A stretch of DNA of 64,000 nucleotides from Nannochloris sp. 'desiccata'. Lineage: Eukaryota > Chlorophyta > Trebouxiophyceae > Chlorellales > Chlorellaceae. Within the stretch, counting starts at the first letter, position 1. Each line of letters opens with the position of its first letter. Made by a program: the position numbers and the translations under genes. Of the stretch, positions 1-11,126 are shown in pieces. The stretch lies in assembly GCA_019044685.2 (NCBI GenBank), contig JAGTXX020000007.1, positions 124,001-188,000 of the forward strand, written 5' to 3'. The notes beneath the pieces were generated by a model that worked only from the letters and a program-made list of their open reading frames with translations, had not been told where the DNA came from and searched no databases.

Positions 1-91
1 AAAGAACGAAATGAATAGTACAGTAACAGCGCTTTAAATACGTTTGAGACAGGTGATATATTATGTACGAAATTTAAATTAATTAAAGTAA

Positions 92-2484
92 TTACATAAT
101 GGAGCATCGACTGCTTTCTGCTGCAGTTTGTAAAGCGATTTGCTTCTCCTCCTCTTCTTGTTGCTGCCGGCGTTTATCCTGGGCAGAGTCTGTTCGTGGC
201 CTTTTTGCTGGTAAACCAATTACACCCCCTTCTGTTGCCCTGCCATCATCTCCATTGCCCATCAAATAATCATCGTCCATTCCTGCCTTTTGTATAGCCT
301 TTACTGTTCTATAGTCTTCAAAAGTTTTCACCCGGCACCCCGGCACAGATTTTTCAACCGCCATTTTCACATTTTGCAATATTTCCTCATTTTCTGCCAC
401 TTCTTTAGGCAGTTCCAATAAAGCAGTTGTCCCATCTTGCCCTAATACACTCACACGGATATACGCGCCATCTAGAAGTTCCTTTACTTCTCTTAATTTT
501 TTTACTACGTCCCCCCCATGTCGATATTTCGTAGGGTCAATTCGAGTGAGGTAGAGAATATTATTTCGGGGCAATACGTTATCTGGTCCCCATAAAGCAG
601 CATACCCCATATCTGACCGGGACACATTCATTCTCCAGCAGTACTCTTCCACAGCTTCGAGACTATACAAAATCGGAGCAGCAGCGGCGGCGGTTAAAGG
701 ATACGAAGACAGTGTGTCACCAGCAACGACATCATCCTCGTCTACTACAGTGCTCCTTTTCTGCAGTAAAGATAAGAACACTGCAAATACCGATCCAGTC
801 ATATATGCATCGTACCCTGCTTCGTGTGCGTACGATTTCGTACTATCAACTTCCGGAGTACTAGCAGTATTAGGATTAATTACAGGACCAGGTACGGGTG
901 TCAGACCACTACTCGCATCCACATACCGTCGAAACCCATCAGCATGGTCTACCTGAGGGAATGTCTTAAAATCAACAGTGTCTTTAAACGCGATGAAAAG
1001 TCGATCTGCTATGCTTTCCTCCACGGCGCCTTGGTCCACAACAGCATCCTCTTCCATGTGTTTTCCAATTCGCGTGGCAAGCTGGGTGGATTTGTAGAGC
1101 GCGCCAAGAACAGTATCCTCAAAAGGGAATTCATACAGACTCGCGATATATTTTGTATCGTACACCCCACCTGGAAACCATTTTTTGACTCGGTCTTTAA
1201 ATTCCATCCACGTCGGTGGTAGCGGTTTTGCAAAACTATGCAGAGTATATGCCACATCGAAACTCAAATTATGCCCTACAGCTGGCTTTCTAGAATCCCT
1301 CATTAACTCTACTACTTGACAAAACGAAGCAGCAGTATTAATGGCGTCAATCCGCTTTTGCTTCTCTTCCAGTTGCCTTGCAGCGACGCGGATAGACGTG
1401 GCCCTGATAAGTTTCAAAGCAACACGGCCGTAACGATTTTCAACACGATCTACATAAAACCCAGGTGGATCTTCAGCGTCAAAATGTCCATTATTGCGTA
1501 GTGTTTGATACTGTAGGGCGCGTTGATAGGAATTGACTGAGGTCAACTGTAAATACTCTTCTGTAGACTTGACTCTCGACAAATCATCATCATCACCTAC
1601 GTCTACTTCTTTGTCTTCAGGATTGATGATAGGAGTTTTATCTTCTTCATCTTCTTCACTGCCGCTGTAAATACTACCGCGCTCAATACCACCATCAGCA
1701 TCACAGCCATTCTCTTCTCTATTTAGCCATGTTCTGACTGTTTTAATTAAATTCTCAACAAAATCTATATCGGATTGCTTTGTCGGTAAAATATCTGGCC
1801 TGGGCTCTTTGCTGTCATTTGCTTTCTTTAATTTTATATCCCGTAAAGAGCTGGGCATATAGGGAATGCCGCCGTAGATCCATTTATTAAAGTCAAAGTG
1901 GCATTGAGCTAGAAATTGAAGGGATCCAGCTTCGGATAAGAATCGACATTCCCAATCTTCAAATGGGTGCGGGAAGGTATAAAAATTGAAAGTTTTTGCA
2001 GTCCAAGAAGAGGTAGCGTCGTCGAAAGTGAAACAAGAGAGGCCGAATTGGTTGATAGTGAACGCATTGCTACTTTCTAAGAGCTGCAAGTTGGAGAGAA
2101 TAGATGGGGGGGAAATATTTGATGTTACACGGGACATGGCCGGGGGGGGGGGAGGGGGAAAACTAAAAAAAAAACTTACTTCTTCGTAACGGTCCTCGAT
2201 GTCGCCTAGAAACGAGGGGGCTTTATTGTTTCCGTTGTTATTGTGATTGTTTTTGACAAAGAGGCCAGTCATCTCACAATCAAAGGCATAAAATTTGCAT
2301 TCTGCAAGTGCCTCGTTGACGAGAGGCAACGTTTTTGCAAAGTTGTGACGAGTTACCTGTGGAGAGAGCATTAATGGGATAAATAAAACGTGGGTCGGGG
2401 GCAATTATAAACTCTAAATCTATGCTCAGAATGACAAGCCGAGCCTCTGCAGGAATAAATAGTTAAGAGAAGGCGCACCTCCAT
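92..2484 (-). CDS. PARN: Poly(A)-specific ribonuclease PARN
   Basis: DEDD-family 3'-5' exonuclease that removes poly(A) tails. The best model has three exons (2484-2479, 2356-2180, 2083-92) giving about 724 residues. The first exon is only ATG GAG. Splicing it to the acceptor at 2357 gives MEVTRHNF, the usual PARN start. The second intron (2084-2179, 96 nt, phase 0) has no in-frame stop, so an unspliced reading would wrongly add 32 residues rich in Phe and Pro. Catalytic acids D28 and E30 (FDCEMTG) are visible, then GHNLSFD, then HEAGYDAYMTG, which holds the conserved His and the last Asp. An acidic stretch rich in Glu and Asp lies between the first motif and the central domain. The C-terminus is basic (AKRPR) and Gln/Glu-rich. 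Family assignment is firm. The tiny first exon is inferred from splice signals. Confidence 0.9.
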
Positions 2485-2959
2485 GTCGATCTCTGCTGAT
2501 GGGGGGCTAATAACGTCTTTGGAAGCTCCGAGAAAGCAAGATCTGCTACGCGTAGGACTTGGCTGTCGGTGGCTTTTAAATGCGCAGGTTTGAAGTCCTG
2601 GCTTTGCAAGTGCTACTGTTATTGTCCTGAAATTGATGTCTGTTTGCTTGATCAGAAGTGAAGCGCTCAGTTGCACTTGCCTCATCTGCCCCTAATGCAA
2701 ATTTATTTGCATAAGATGATCGATAACCCATCAGAATGCTCTTATGCTCAGCTGTGTCGCCCCTTTCTACCAAAAACCTTCCCCGCCCACCCACCGCTTC
2801 TCTTTGAAAGAGTCTTTCAGCGCGACTCCTTTACTAAATATATATATAATCTATCCCCAATCAATCAACTTACAATATCAACATTCGATACAAATTCAAC
2901 ATTCAAGCATGTACACCAGCGTATTCTTATCATTTAGTACTTTAACTAATCTAAATCTT

Positions 2960-4978
2960 TTATTCTCTATGTTCGTCTGCCATTTCAACCACCTCTCCAT
3001 CAGCAGCATCTCCCAAAGGACCCCACAATTTCTCAATTTCCTCCAAACTGCGCCCCTTTGTCTCCGGCACAATATTATTAATCGTCACCAACGCAACGAC
3101 CCCAATCCCAGAAAATACAAAATACATCGTTGCAGGGCCATATAAATCTTGCAAAGACGGTAAAACTAACGACACCAAAAAATTCGAAGCAAAGTTTGTT
3201 AGTGTGGCTAAAGCGATAGCTTGTCCACGGACACGTAAGGGAAAGACTTCGCCGACAAGTAACCAACTAATAGGGCCAAAACTCATTTGATATGCACCTA
3301 CATACGCCAATAGAGCAAAAACGTTGATCCATGCGGCGGAAGATTCCGCAACCGGTAAGAAACCAGCTTGGTTTGCGCCTAAAACGACTAATGAACCACA
3401 AATTCCTGTAATTCCTGTTAAAAGTAACGGTCTACGACCCCATGAATCGACAGTGGCAACTGCAATACCTGTCATTAACAACTTAAAAAACCCAAGAACA
3501 ACAGAAATGCCGGTAGCCTCCCCGGCTGAAGCGAAGCCAGCGTCTTGAAATATTTTTGCTGCGTAATAGAGAACTGATGGCTGTCCTGTGATTTGTTGAA
3601 ACAGCATAAGGGACACGCCGACAGTCAAAGGGCGGCGGTATTGGGGACGTAACACAACACTTAAAGCCTCCACTCCAGAGGCAAACGCAGAAAGGGGGGG
3701 CGCTCCTGCTAATCGCTGTTGTTGCGCAGTGGGGCTCGCTAAAATAGCAGTCTCGATTTCATCAATCTCCACTTGCACAGCAGCAGAACCTGCATATTTT
3801 CCTTTGGTTCTTTCCAACGCTTCTGCCGCTGATGTGGCTCCATTTCCCGACAGCAACAACCATCGAGGAGATTCAGGCAACCACGCCATCCCCGCTGCAA
3901 GGATGCCAGCTAAAGGGGCCCCAGCACCATACATAAACCGCCAACCACCGACTTTTTCTACAAATACATACCCTATAGCATACCCAGCAAGTATACCACC
4001 AACAATAAACGCCTCTTTCAGAGAGATTAGCAATCCTCTGACTCGAGCGGGACTCGTCTCTGCGATATACGCAGGTGCCGCATGCATTGCAAAGCCTATT
4101 CCAACACCATAAATCAACCTGCCAGTTAATACAGCAGGTAAAGAGGGTGCAACAGAGACGGTTAATGCACCTATAGTATAAAGAACGGATGCCAGAAGCA
4201 GTTCTTTTCTTCGACCCAGGGAGTCCCCGTAGATTAAAGCTCCGCCTGAGCCTAAAAGAGCTCCAGCGAGAGATAACGAGACGACGAGACCCGATTGGAA
4301 GGAAGAAAGATTGTACCAATCAGTGCCACTTACAGCGGAGGAGGTCATGGACAGCAAAGCGCCGGAAGAGGCGCCAATATCGTAGCCAAACAGCAACCCT
4401 CCCAGAGCGGGAAATAAGAATAGGAGCGAGGTCATTGTCCAGTCGATCGGCTCTGTGCTTTCAGGAGAGCTTGATATTTTTCCTGTGTTGATACCTCTTC
4501 CTTGTTTGCTCGTGTCTGGTTGAGGCAAGAGAGAGGATCGTTCGATATCTAAAGAGGTGCGAAGGAGTGAATCCTGGTTTGGATTATCGCTATTGTTGCC
4601 GTCGTCAATGGACTCATCACCTCGACCTGGAAGTGCGGCAGCCCCTCTGCGATGACCTAATGGGGAGCGAGCTCGAATATTGCCTTGATACATTGTTGTT
4701 ACGTAAGGTGGGCTGGGTTGGGAGAACCTTGAAGGGGGTGGAGTGGGCAGAGATCTTGAGTTGCTGGCCGCCACCCTGCGTTGTGATCAAGAAAATATAA
4801 TCGTGTATATATGGTATTGTTAGAGAGGTAAAGAAAATGAGAGATGCAGTAAAGGTTACATAACCAACCTTGATGACGCACGACGCGTGGAAACGTGTGC
4901 AAAGCCTATTCTCAACGCCAAGAATGTTTGTGATCGTGATGAATGGAAACGCCAAGGGGATGTAGTGCCTACTATCAT
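2960..4978 (-). CDS. MFS sugar transporter, D-xylose-proton symporter-like, probably plastidic
   Basis: Twelve-helix major facilitator of the sugar porter family. It resembles the plant chloroplast/vacuole D-xylose-proton symporter-like group (Arabidopsis At5g59250 and At5g17010 type). The main exon (4775-2960) has no usable ATG at its upstream end. An acceptor at 4776 joins a short exon 4978-4869 across a 93-nt intron in matching phase. The product is about 641 residues and starts MIVGTTSPWRFHSSR, a Ser/Arg-rich leader that looks like a transit peptide. Sugar-porter signatures seen in order are LLFGYDIG, GRRKELL, PESPRWLL, FQQITGQPSVLYY, DSWGRRPLLL and PETKGRSLEEIE. The N-terminal ~140 residues before the first helix are low-complexity. 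Substrate is not determinable from sequence. It is divergent from the next gene, with only about 270 bp between the starts. Confidence 0.85.
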
Positions 4979-5249
4979 AAGGACGATGTCGGTGTGTTTA
5001 AAGCAAGCCTACGTCAACTGCCAAGGTTGTACTAAAGTTTCAGAGTGGCTGGGGCAGGCTGCCTGGGCTGGGCTTTCATTGAAAAGCCCGGCTTTCAAAG
5101 TTTTGGGGGTTACGTGACTCGAGCTTGTGTTCCAAATTTTAAAACTTGGGCAACCCCACCTTTTATGAAACACAGCTTTCAATGATCGATAAAGCATAAT
5201 TTGCTATATTTAATCTAGCTGCCAAGCTGCCTTTGGAGGCTCTGCCAAG

Positions 5250-6310
5250 ATGCCCCGCTCCAGGCTTGCCATCGATATCAGTTCCGACCTGGTATTCTCC
5301 GACCCTGATCTCGAAGAAAAGTATAGAAAACATCATACAGAGGCTCAGGTAAGATTTTTTGCAGGGTCCTCTGCCAATTCTGCCTAGCAGTGTACATAAT
5401 TACTAGCACTTTTTTACTATAAAAAGCTATACAAAAAAGAATAAACCTTTGCCTTCCCCCGCTGCAGCGCGCTCTTGACATACAATTTCACTATGCACGT
5501 AGTCTAGCATGGGTGGCCGTAGGGTTACGCATGCTCAAGGATAGTTCTGCCTTTCAACATTTCATGGCCTCATTCGTTGTACTCTTCGGTGCCTTTACTA
5601 CTTTGATTCCCGCATTTGCTCACTCCTGGGAATCCAATAAGGCATTTGTCACATATAGACCAGCTATTGTCCTTGCAGACAATATCCTTCAAGTCATATT
5701 AGGCTGTTTTACTCACCAACACATCTACCCTGAGGCAGCAACGTCATGGAGAACAGCAGCCCCATTACGTGCAGTGGGGGTACTTGTCACCGGTTCTGGT
5801 GTCGCATGGTTGAATATGAGTGGTCTCCTAGGCTCATTGATCTTCAGGTTCGCTATTGGACAACAAGCTGCACTTGCAATTTTAATGTTACTGGCGTCCC
5901 CAGAAATGTGCCACCGCTCATTCTCTTTACAAAAGGGGCACATGGCGATGCATACTATTACACGACGATGGGCTGGAAGACTCCTTCCGCGGAATATTTA
6001 TTCAGCAATCTCGCTGTTTAATTCCCCAACTGGCGCTCCAAGCTCTCCACAAGATGCCGCCTATGCATTGAACGTCTGCTTGGCATATCAACCTTTGTTA
6101 ATTTTAACTTTAGGCTTTATTGCGCCGACAATGTACCTGTTTTGGCGGGAGATGAAGACGAGGAAACAGTTTGCAGTGTCTTTCGGTAAAAGCGTGCCTA
6201 CTGTGACTGAAGTGGTTTTAAATCCACCGCCGTCGATGCTTCAATACTTTGCTTTTGCCACGCCGGCGGTGGCTGCCCTGGCGTATTATGTAGTTATTAG
6301 AGGGGTGTAG
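5250..6310 (+). CDS. Multi-pass membrane protein of unknown function
   Basis: I do not recognise the family. Two exons (5250-5348 and 5468-6310, phase 0 junction) give about 313 residues starting MPRSRLAIDISSD. The donor CAG|GTAAGA and acceptor CTGCAG are good matches to the other introns here. The N-terminal ~50 residues are soluble and charged. The rest alternates about five or six hydrophobic stretches, for example FVVLFGAFTTLIPAFA, LLGSLIFRFAIG, ALAILMLLA, LILTLGFIAPTMYLF and FATPAVAALAYYVVI. The C-terminus ends in a hydrophobic helix followed by RGV. No signal peptide is seen. It shares a short divergent promoter with the sugar transporter. It could be a lineage-specific envelope or endomembrane protein, but that is only inference. 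Confidence 0.7.
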
Positions 6311-6811
6311 AAAACACACTATAGTGTCGACTACGTAGTAGTAGTTTTAATATCGTTATTTTGGAATATAATTTCCCTTCCAGTATAAATCGTTGTTTTA
6401 CAATATTGAAGCATATCAAAACTGAAAAAGATTGCAAGCTTAAATAATTTCCATCTTCTTTTATATACGGTAAGACCGGCTTCCCACTTTTTTCCTCTAA
6501 ACCCTTTCTTTTTTATTCAAATGGAGCCCTTGCTTCTATTTTTTTTTCCTTTCATTATTCCCGCTCATTTCTCCTTATGCTTCTCTGCGCATACCTACCT
6601 ACCTACCTACCGCTTCTTGTTCTTTATCCGCTACGTCGTAGTATGCGCACGTCGGTGTTTACGTTTATTTGATTTGTTTTGAGCGATGATTTTTTTCTTA
6701 TGTTAATAAAAAGCTGAAAATTCAGCACCAAGTCGGACAACAAACAACAACAATGGTGAAATTAATTATTATTTAAAAAAAAACCTAATGTGGCACGAAA
6801 ATTAATAATTT
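6311..6811. other. Convergent intergenic region with ACCT microsatellite
   Basis: Convergent 3' ends of the membrane protein and the SBP gene. It holds AT-rich sequence with pyrimidine runs and a short ACCT repeat at 6593-6611. I see no gene here. Confidence 0.6.
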
Positions 6812-8164
6812 TTATTGAATAGAAGGAGGTAGTGTACTCATACCTACATGTCCTTGGCCACCACTACCAAGATTAAACATCCCAGCACCAGCAACATTTA
6901 CACCATTTCCACTATTCACGGCCTCTGCTCCCGCAGCAGCAGCAGCTGCAGCAGCAGCTGCATCTCCATACTCGTCTCCTACACCACCACCACCAGCAGC
7001 AGCAGCAGCTTGCTGTGCCTGAATCGCCATCAAATGCGCTGCAGCAGATTCATTTCCATGCATCTCGGTAGCTGCGGTCATTGCCGCTGCTGCTGCAGCT
7101 GCTGCTGCCTCCATTGGTGCCGACAGCTCCTCTGCGCTTGTTGGTGGCGCCCGTGGCTTTAAATGCATACTTTCAATGGAATAATGAAACATCCCAGCAT
7201 ATCCTTTCAATAATAGTGCCATTACTTCCTTTGAAGGGATAAATGGCATGGATTGAAGCGTACCTCCAAATGGCATCCCCGCAATTGACGCAGAAGCGGT
7301 TGCCGCCTCAATATCTACATTTGCTGGCTGTAGCATAGTATTAGCAGCACCGTTAGCATCTGTATTTGTACCGGTAGTAGTTGTGACAGGTAAGCCACCG
7401 CCTTGTGCAGCAGTTGTTTGCATCAGTGTAGCCGATGCAAACTGCATTGCTTCTTGCATTGCGGCAACTTCCACTGGATTAAATCCAGCCGCGATCGCTG
7501 CTTGTGCTGCTGGATCATAATGATGAAGATACATTCCAGCAGCAGCAGCAGCAGCAGCAGCAGCTGTAGCAGCAGTACCGTGATCGCCACTAGCTCCCCT
7601 GCCGTCTCTATTCCGCTTTCTTCTACGAGCATTGTGCTTATCTAATCTGGTTCTACAAGATCTTTTCAAGCCGTCAAAGTCTTCTAAAGGTTGAAAACGA
7701 CCACATTGCTGACAAAATCTAACTTTGTTCCCTTCCCGTTCAATCCATTCTATTTTCAAATGCGTATCACAGACTTTGTAGCGTTGGTGGTAGTCTTTAA
7801 GACCTTCAAGTGGGGCTTGGCATTCATCGACTTGGCAGACTAATTTTTCAATAATTCTTTGAGATTTTGCACTGCCACTCGCATTGCCACGGGCTGAGGC
7901 TGGAGAGGCCATCAAAGATAAAGAGGATGGACCGGGCTGAGAGGAATCAAGAGGCGTGCCTGTGTCAGCAACGGCAGTTACCGTGGCAGCCGCAGCAGGG
8001 GCCCCAGGTTCTAGGTCTGAAGACTGAAGGATCATTCCAGGGTGATCGTCAAGGGTAGTAGCGTGGTTTCCATTGGCATTTCCAGGGAATTCTATACCTT
8101 GAGGCGCAGGGAGAGAGTTGCCGCCAGCCCCAGAGCCAGAAGGGTGATAGGTAGCGGGGTCCAT
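6812..8164 (-). CDS. SBP-domain transcription factor
   Basis: Green-lineage DNA-binding regulator of the SQUAMOSA promoter-binding family, 450 residues in one exon. The SBP domain spans roughly residues 108-187. The first zinc site is intact (CQVDEC, then KVCDTH). The second reads FCQQCGRFQ and ends at KRSC. The position that is normally the third ligand, His in SRFH, is Gln here (codon CAA). The basic nuclear-localisation tail RRRKRNR follows the domain as usual. The rest is low-complexity: several poly-Ala tracts, the longest coded by nine or more CAG-type triplets near 7537-7563, and Gly- and Met-rich segments. No ankyrin repeats or membrane segment are seen. Targets cannot be inferred. 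Despite the altered ligand, the overall spacing is canonical. Confidence 0.9.
   Translation of the reverse strand: MDPATYHPSGSGAGGNSLPAPQGIEFPGNANGNHATTLDDHPGMILQSSDLEPGAPAAAATVTAVADTGTPLDSSQPGPSSLSLMASPASARGNASGSAKSQRIIEKLVCQVDECQAPLEGLKDYHQRYKVCDTHLKIEWIEREGNKVRFCQQCGRFQPLEDFDGLKRSCRTRLDKHNARRRKRNRDGRGASGDHGTAATAAAAAAAAAGMYLHHYDPAAQAAIAAGFNPVEVAAMQEAMQFASATLMQTTAAQGGGLPVTTTTGTNTDANGAANTMLQPANVDIEAATASASIAGMPFGGTLQSMPFIPSKEVMALLLKGYAGMFHYSIESMHLKPRAPPTSAEELSAPMEAAAAAAAAAMTAATEMHGNESAAAHLMAIQAQQAAAAAGGGGVGDEYGDAAAAAAAAAAGAEAVNSGNGVNVAGAGMFNLGSGGQGHVGMSTLPPSIQ
7537..7563. repeat. CAG trinucleotide run in SBP gene
   Basis: Nine consecutive CAG units on the + strand, read as poly-Ala on the - strand inside the SBP gene. 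Similar shorter GCA/CAG runs lie at about 6935-7010 and 7083-7110. They are likely length-variable. Confidence 0.85.
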
Positions 8165-8643
8165 AGATGTCCTGTTGATCGAGAGATTATTAGGTTAGTG
8201 TGGAGGTGGCGCGAGATCAAGGTACAAGCGCAGGGGCTGTTGTAAATTGTCGAGGGTAATTTTGGGGGTAATTGCGGACAAAGCGGAGAGAATTTTGTCG
8301 TCAACGGAGCTATAAATTGAAGGTACGCATGTACAAATTAGATGTTTTTGAACGCGTGGTGAAGTTAAATGACAGCTTCAACGAATAGACAGATGATAAT
8401 ACGATATGCAATTTTCTATGAAAATTATAGGAAGCAACAAGAATGGCAACTCTTATGTTTTGGTTTCTTCGCGATCGCTGGCTGCTTCGCCTTGCCGAGC
8501 ACTCGGTGACTGGCAGTCCAAGGCCCCCACCTGCTATTGTTTTACTACAACTTCTCCGTCTATCTATGTCTATCTCGCTCCTGTGCAGCATCAAACGTAT
8601 CTTTGAGGGGCTATACACTCACTGTAAAGCCTCTCCAAAAGTT
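8165..8643. other. Intergenic, upstream of SBP gene
   Basis: Promoter and 5' leader of the SBP gene plus the 3' flank of the MEA1-like gene. I see no coding potential with conserved features. Confidence 0.5.
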
Positions 8644-9286
8644 TCAGCCCTTGGCTTCACGTCCTTCGAGTCTATTTTGCAGCTGCTGCCTCCAAGCGGT
8701 TTCTTCTACTGTCTCTGCCCAGTCAGGCTTATACTCTATATTAATGTTCTGCATTCTTACTTTCACAGAGTTTAATTGATCTGGATTTAGATCAAAGGGT
8801 ACAGCAGACTCGTCTGAGGAAGGTTTTAGATCGTCAAAATCCGCTCGCCAGGTTTGCATTGACGGGGGCTTGATGAGTGACGTTCTTTCTGTTGTTCCGT
8901 TACTATGTCCATTACTATGTCCATTTTCTACTCCATCTTCATGAAAATGGGTAATTCCGTTACTATTGTACAGAGGTAGGTCTTCTAAAGCAACCCATCC
9001 TTCAGAATCACTGTCGCTTTCGGAGTCGTTTATATCAGAAGTTGCAGTCGAGTCATCAGCCGGGAATGAGGCTGCACCTCTACTTTCTGAGTTTGCAAGA
9101 TCAGCGGCGCGGGCAGGGCTATTGGCAATTGGTGGCAAGTCAGCGTCATCATCCGTCAGAGTTGTATATCCTGCAAGAGAAGAAGGGCGTCCAAGGGCTG
9201 AGCGATGTTAGGGAGAGATCAGTATATTGCAAGCCAGATCAACTCATCGTACCTGCAGGAAGATTATTTTGCTCTGCAGGCCCCAT
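8644..9286 (-). CDS. MEA1-like small acidic protein
   Basis: Two exons (9286-9253 and 9170-8644; G|GA junction) give 186 residues starting MGPAEQNNLPAGYTTL. The N-terminal half is rich in Ser, Asp and Glu. A central block GWVALEDLPLYN and a C-terminal block (DLNPDQLNSVKVRMQNI, followed by PDWAETVEETAW) resemble the two conserved blocks of male-enhanced antigen 1 (MEA1). MEA1 proteins have an aromatic Tyr-Gln-Pro-Leu-like block, then a helix ending in Pro-x-Trp-Ala and a final Trp. The ending is basic (RLEGREAKG). No membrane segment or enzymatic motif is seen. Family assignment is tentative and comes from motif layout only. The gene is divergent from the CCR4-type gene, with 241 bp between the starts. 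Confidence 0.6.
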
Positions 9287-9527
9287 GGTAGAAGGTATAT
9301 GATTTGCGTATTTAATTGATTTGTGTATACCTTCAACTTAATCAGCTTTTTGCTGGTGGGTCCTCTAAAGATTTTGATAAAAAATATCTGCACACACAAA
9401 ATCACCCTGCATGTACGCTATTTATCAAATTTCGTTTATAGTCTCTAGGATTGTATACACCATGATATGTGTATTAGCGTCGGTCGCTTAAGAGTAAAAT
9501 TATATCTTAGATCACAGTTTGACCACA

Positions 9528-10959
9528 ATGGCATGTGCTCGCAGTTTCAAAGCTGTCCTACCTGCAGCTACCTCCAAACCTGTTCAGGAACTCACTGTGG
9601 TTACGTACAACATGTTGGCTGACAAATATGCTATGAGCGGGCACCATAAATACTGCCCAACAGAACACCTTGAATGGTCGTCACGATCCCCCCGCTTGCT
9701 AGATGAAATAACAAGCTACAAAGCAGACATCTTGTGTCTGCAAGAAGTAGAACGGCCATTTATGGAAGATGAATTAGGACCCAAGCTACGTAGCCTGGGA
9801 CACAAGGTAATAATGTTGGCTAAAGAGTTGCAGTGCTGCCGGCACTACCACCTGAGTTATTATTCTGATGTTATAATGTTCCTTTTACTTACAGTGGCTG
9901 TATTATGGAAAGCTACGTAAAGCCACAGACCCTGTCCCAGGGCCTGAAGACGGTGTCTGCCTTTCCTACAACGCATCTCGCTTAGAAATACTCGCCTCTA
10001 TGAAAATACGTTTTGGTGATTATGCCACCAAGACGCTTTTTTCCTCCTCTCGCGGCAGCAGCCCCCAAAGGTCAACACTCTCTACACCATCAGATACCCC
10101 AGTATCTAAATTCCTAGATTCCGTTAAAGATAAAGAAGACGGTGCTATTGTAGCCCTGCTTCGAGACACACAAGCCAATCAATTATTAATAGCAGCCAGT
10201 ACCCACCTCTATTGGGACCCTCGTCACCCCGACATCAAAGCAGCACAGGCCACACTCCTCTGCGCTGCTATCCGTGAATTCTTAGAAACACAGAGCACAC
10301 GTAGTTTTATTCATACTTCAAATGTAGTAAATCAAGAACAAAATCAAGATCAACCTCAAAAAGCAGCAGCAGCAGAATTAGTTGTTACAAAGAAATTAAA
10401 AAGGCACGATGCAACTACGGTGCCGATACTCATTGGCGGTGATTTCAACAGTTTGCCTGTTAAACGATATAGCGATGCATTCGACAAAGTTCCTGCCGGT
10501 GGAGAGCTTGTCAGTGGGGTGTATGAGCTGCTGACAAAGGGGCAAATTAAACCTGAACATCAAGACCATCCTGCTTCACGAAGGAAAGGAAAGACGAGGG
10601 GTGGCAACAGCAGTGGTGGTAGTAGCAGAAGTGATCAGTTGCAAGATATTGAACTAAATTCCAAGGGATTTGTGTTTACTTCTGCTGCCAAAGAAGCATG
10701 GGGTAGTGAGCCTATGTTTACAAATAGAACACCAGGGTTTACTGGGTGTTTAGATTATATTTTCTTTACATCAAACTCTTCTCAAGTTTCTGAAATATTA
10801 AAAATGCCGTTTGGCAATACTAACAGTAGTTGTGCCGGAAGTGGCAAAGTTGAAGAAGAGGAGGAAGCTGAAGTTATGAGGAACTTTCCTCCTATTCCTA
10901 ATGCGGTATGGCCATCTGATCATCTAGCGGTAGGGGCGAAACTACGTTGGAAATTGTGA
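9528..10959 (+). CDS. CCR4/Angel-type EEP-family nuclease (probable deadenylase)
   Basis: Endonuclease/exonuclease/phosphatase-fold Mg-dependent nuclease of the CCR4-Nocturnin-Angel group. Two exons (9528-9806 and 9895-10959, phase 0) give 447 residues. The first in-frame ATG at 9528 gives MACARSF. Motifs in order: YNMLAD with the metal-binding Asn28, LCLQEVE with catalytic Glu73, THLYWDP, GGDFNSLP, GCLDYIFF, and PSDHLAVGAKL with the catalytic Asp-His. A low-complexity insert (RKGKTRGGNSSGG) sits between the fourth and fifth motifs. No leucine-rich repeats precede the domain, so it resembles plant CCR4 homologs 3-6 and Angel more than yeast Ccr4. The substrate is probably mRNA poly(A) or 2',3'-cyclic phosphate ends. 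It lies near PARN, which has a related role. Confidence 0.87.
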
Positions 10960-11126
10960 ATGTAAGAGGAAAGTAGAAGAGCTAGCCTAGGGTATAGAGG
11001 GAAGCATATATTGATAATTTTGTGTCTCGTGATATTAGTAATAAATCAGATAGACTATCCAGAAACTAATTTGAGCAAATGAGACATTGATACAATAAGA
11101 GTAAACATAGCAATCATATAAACTGG

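Noticed and set aside
3729..4112. Open frame antisense to the sugar transporter
   Set aside because: Shadow of a conserved coding strand; composition follows the sense codons.
7537..7563. CAG run as a regulatory or CRISPR-like repeat
   Set aside because: It is a simple coding triplet run for poly-Ala without spacers.
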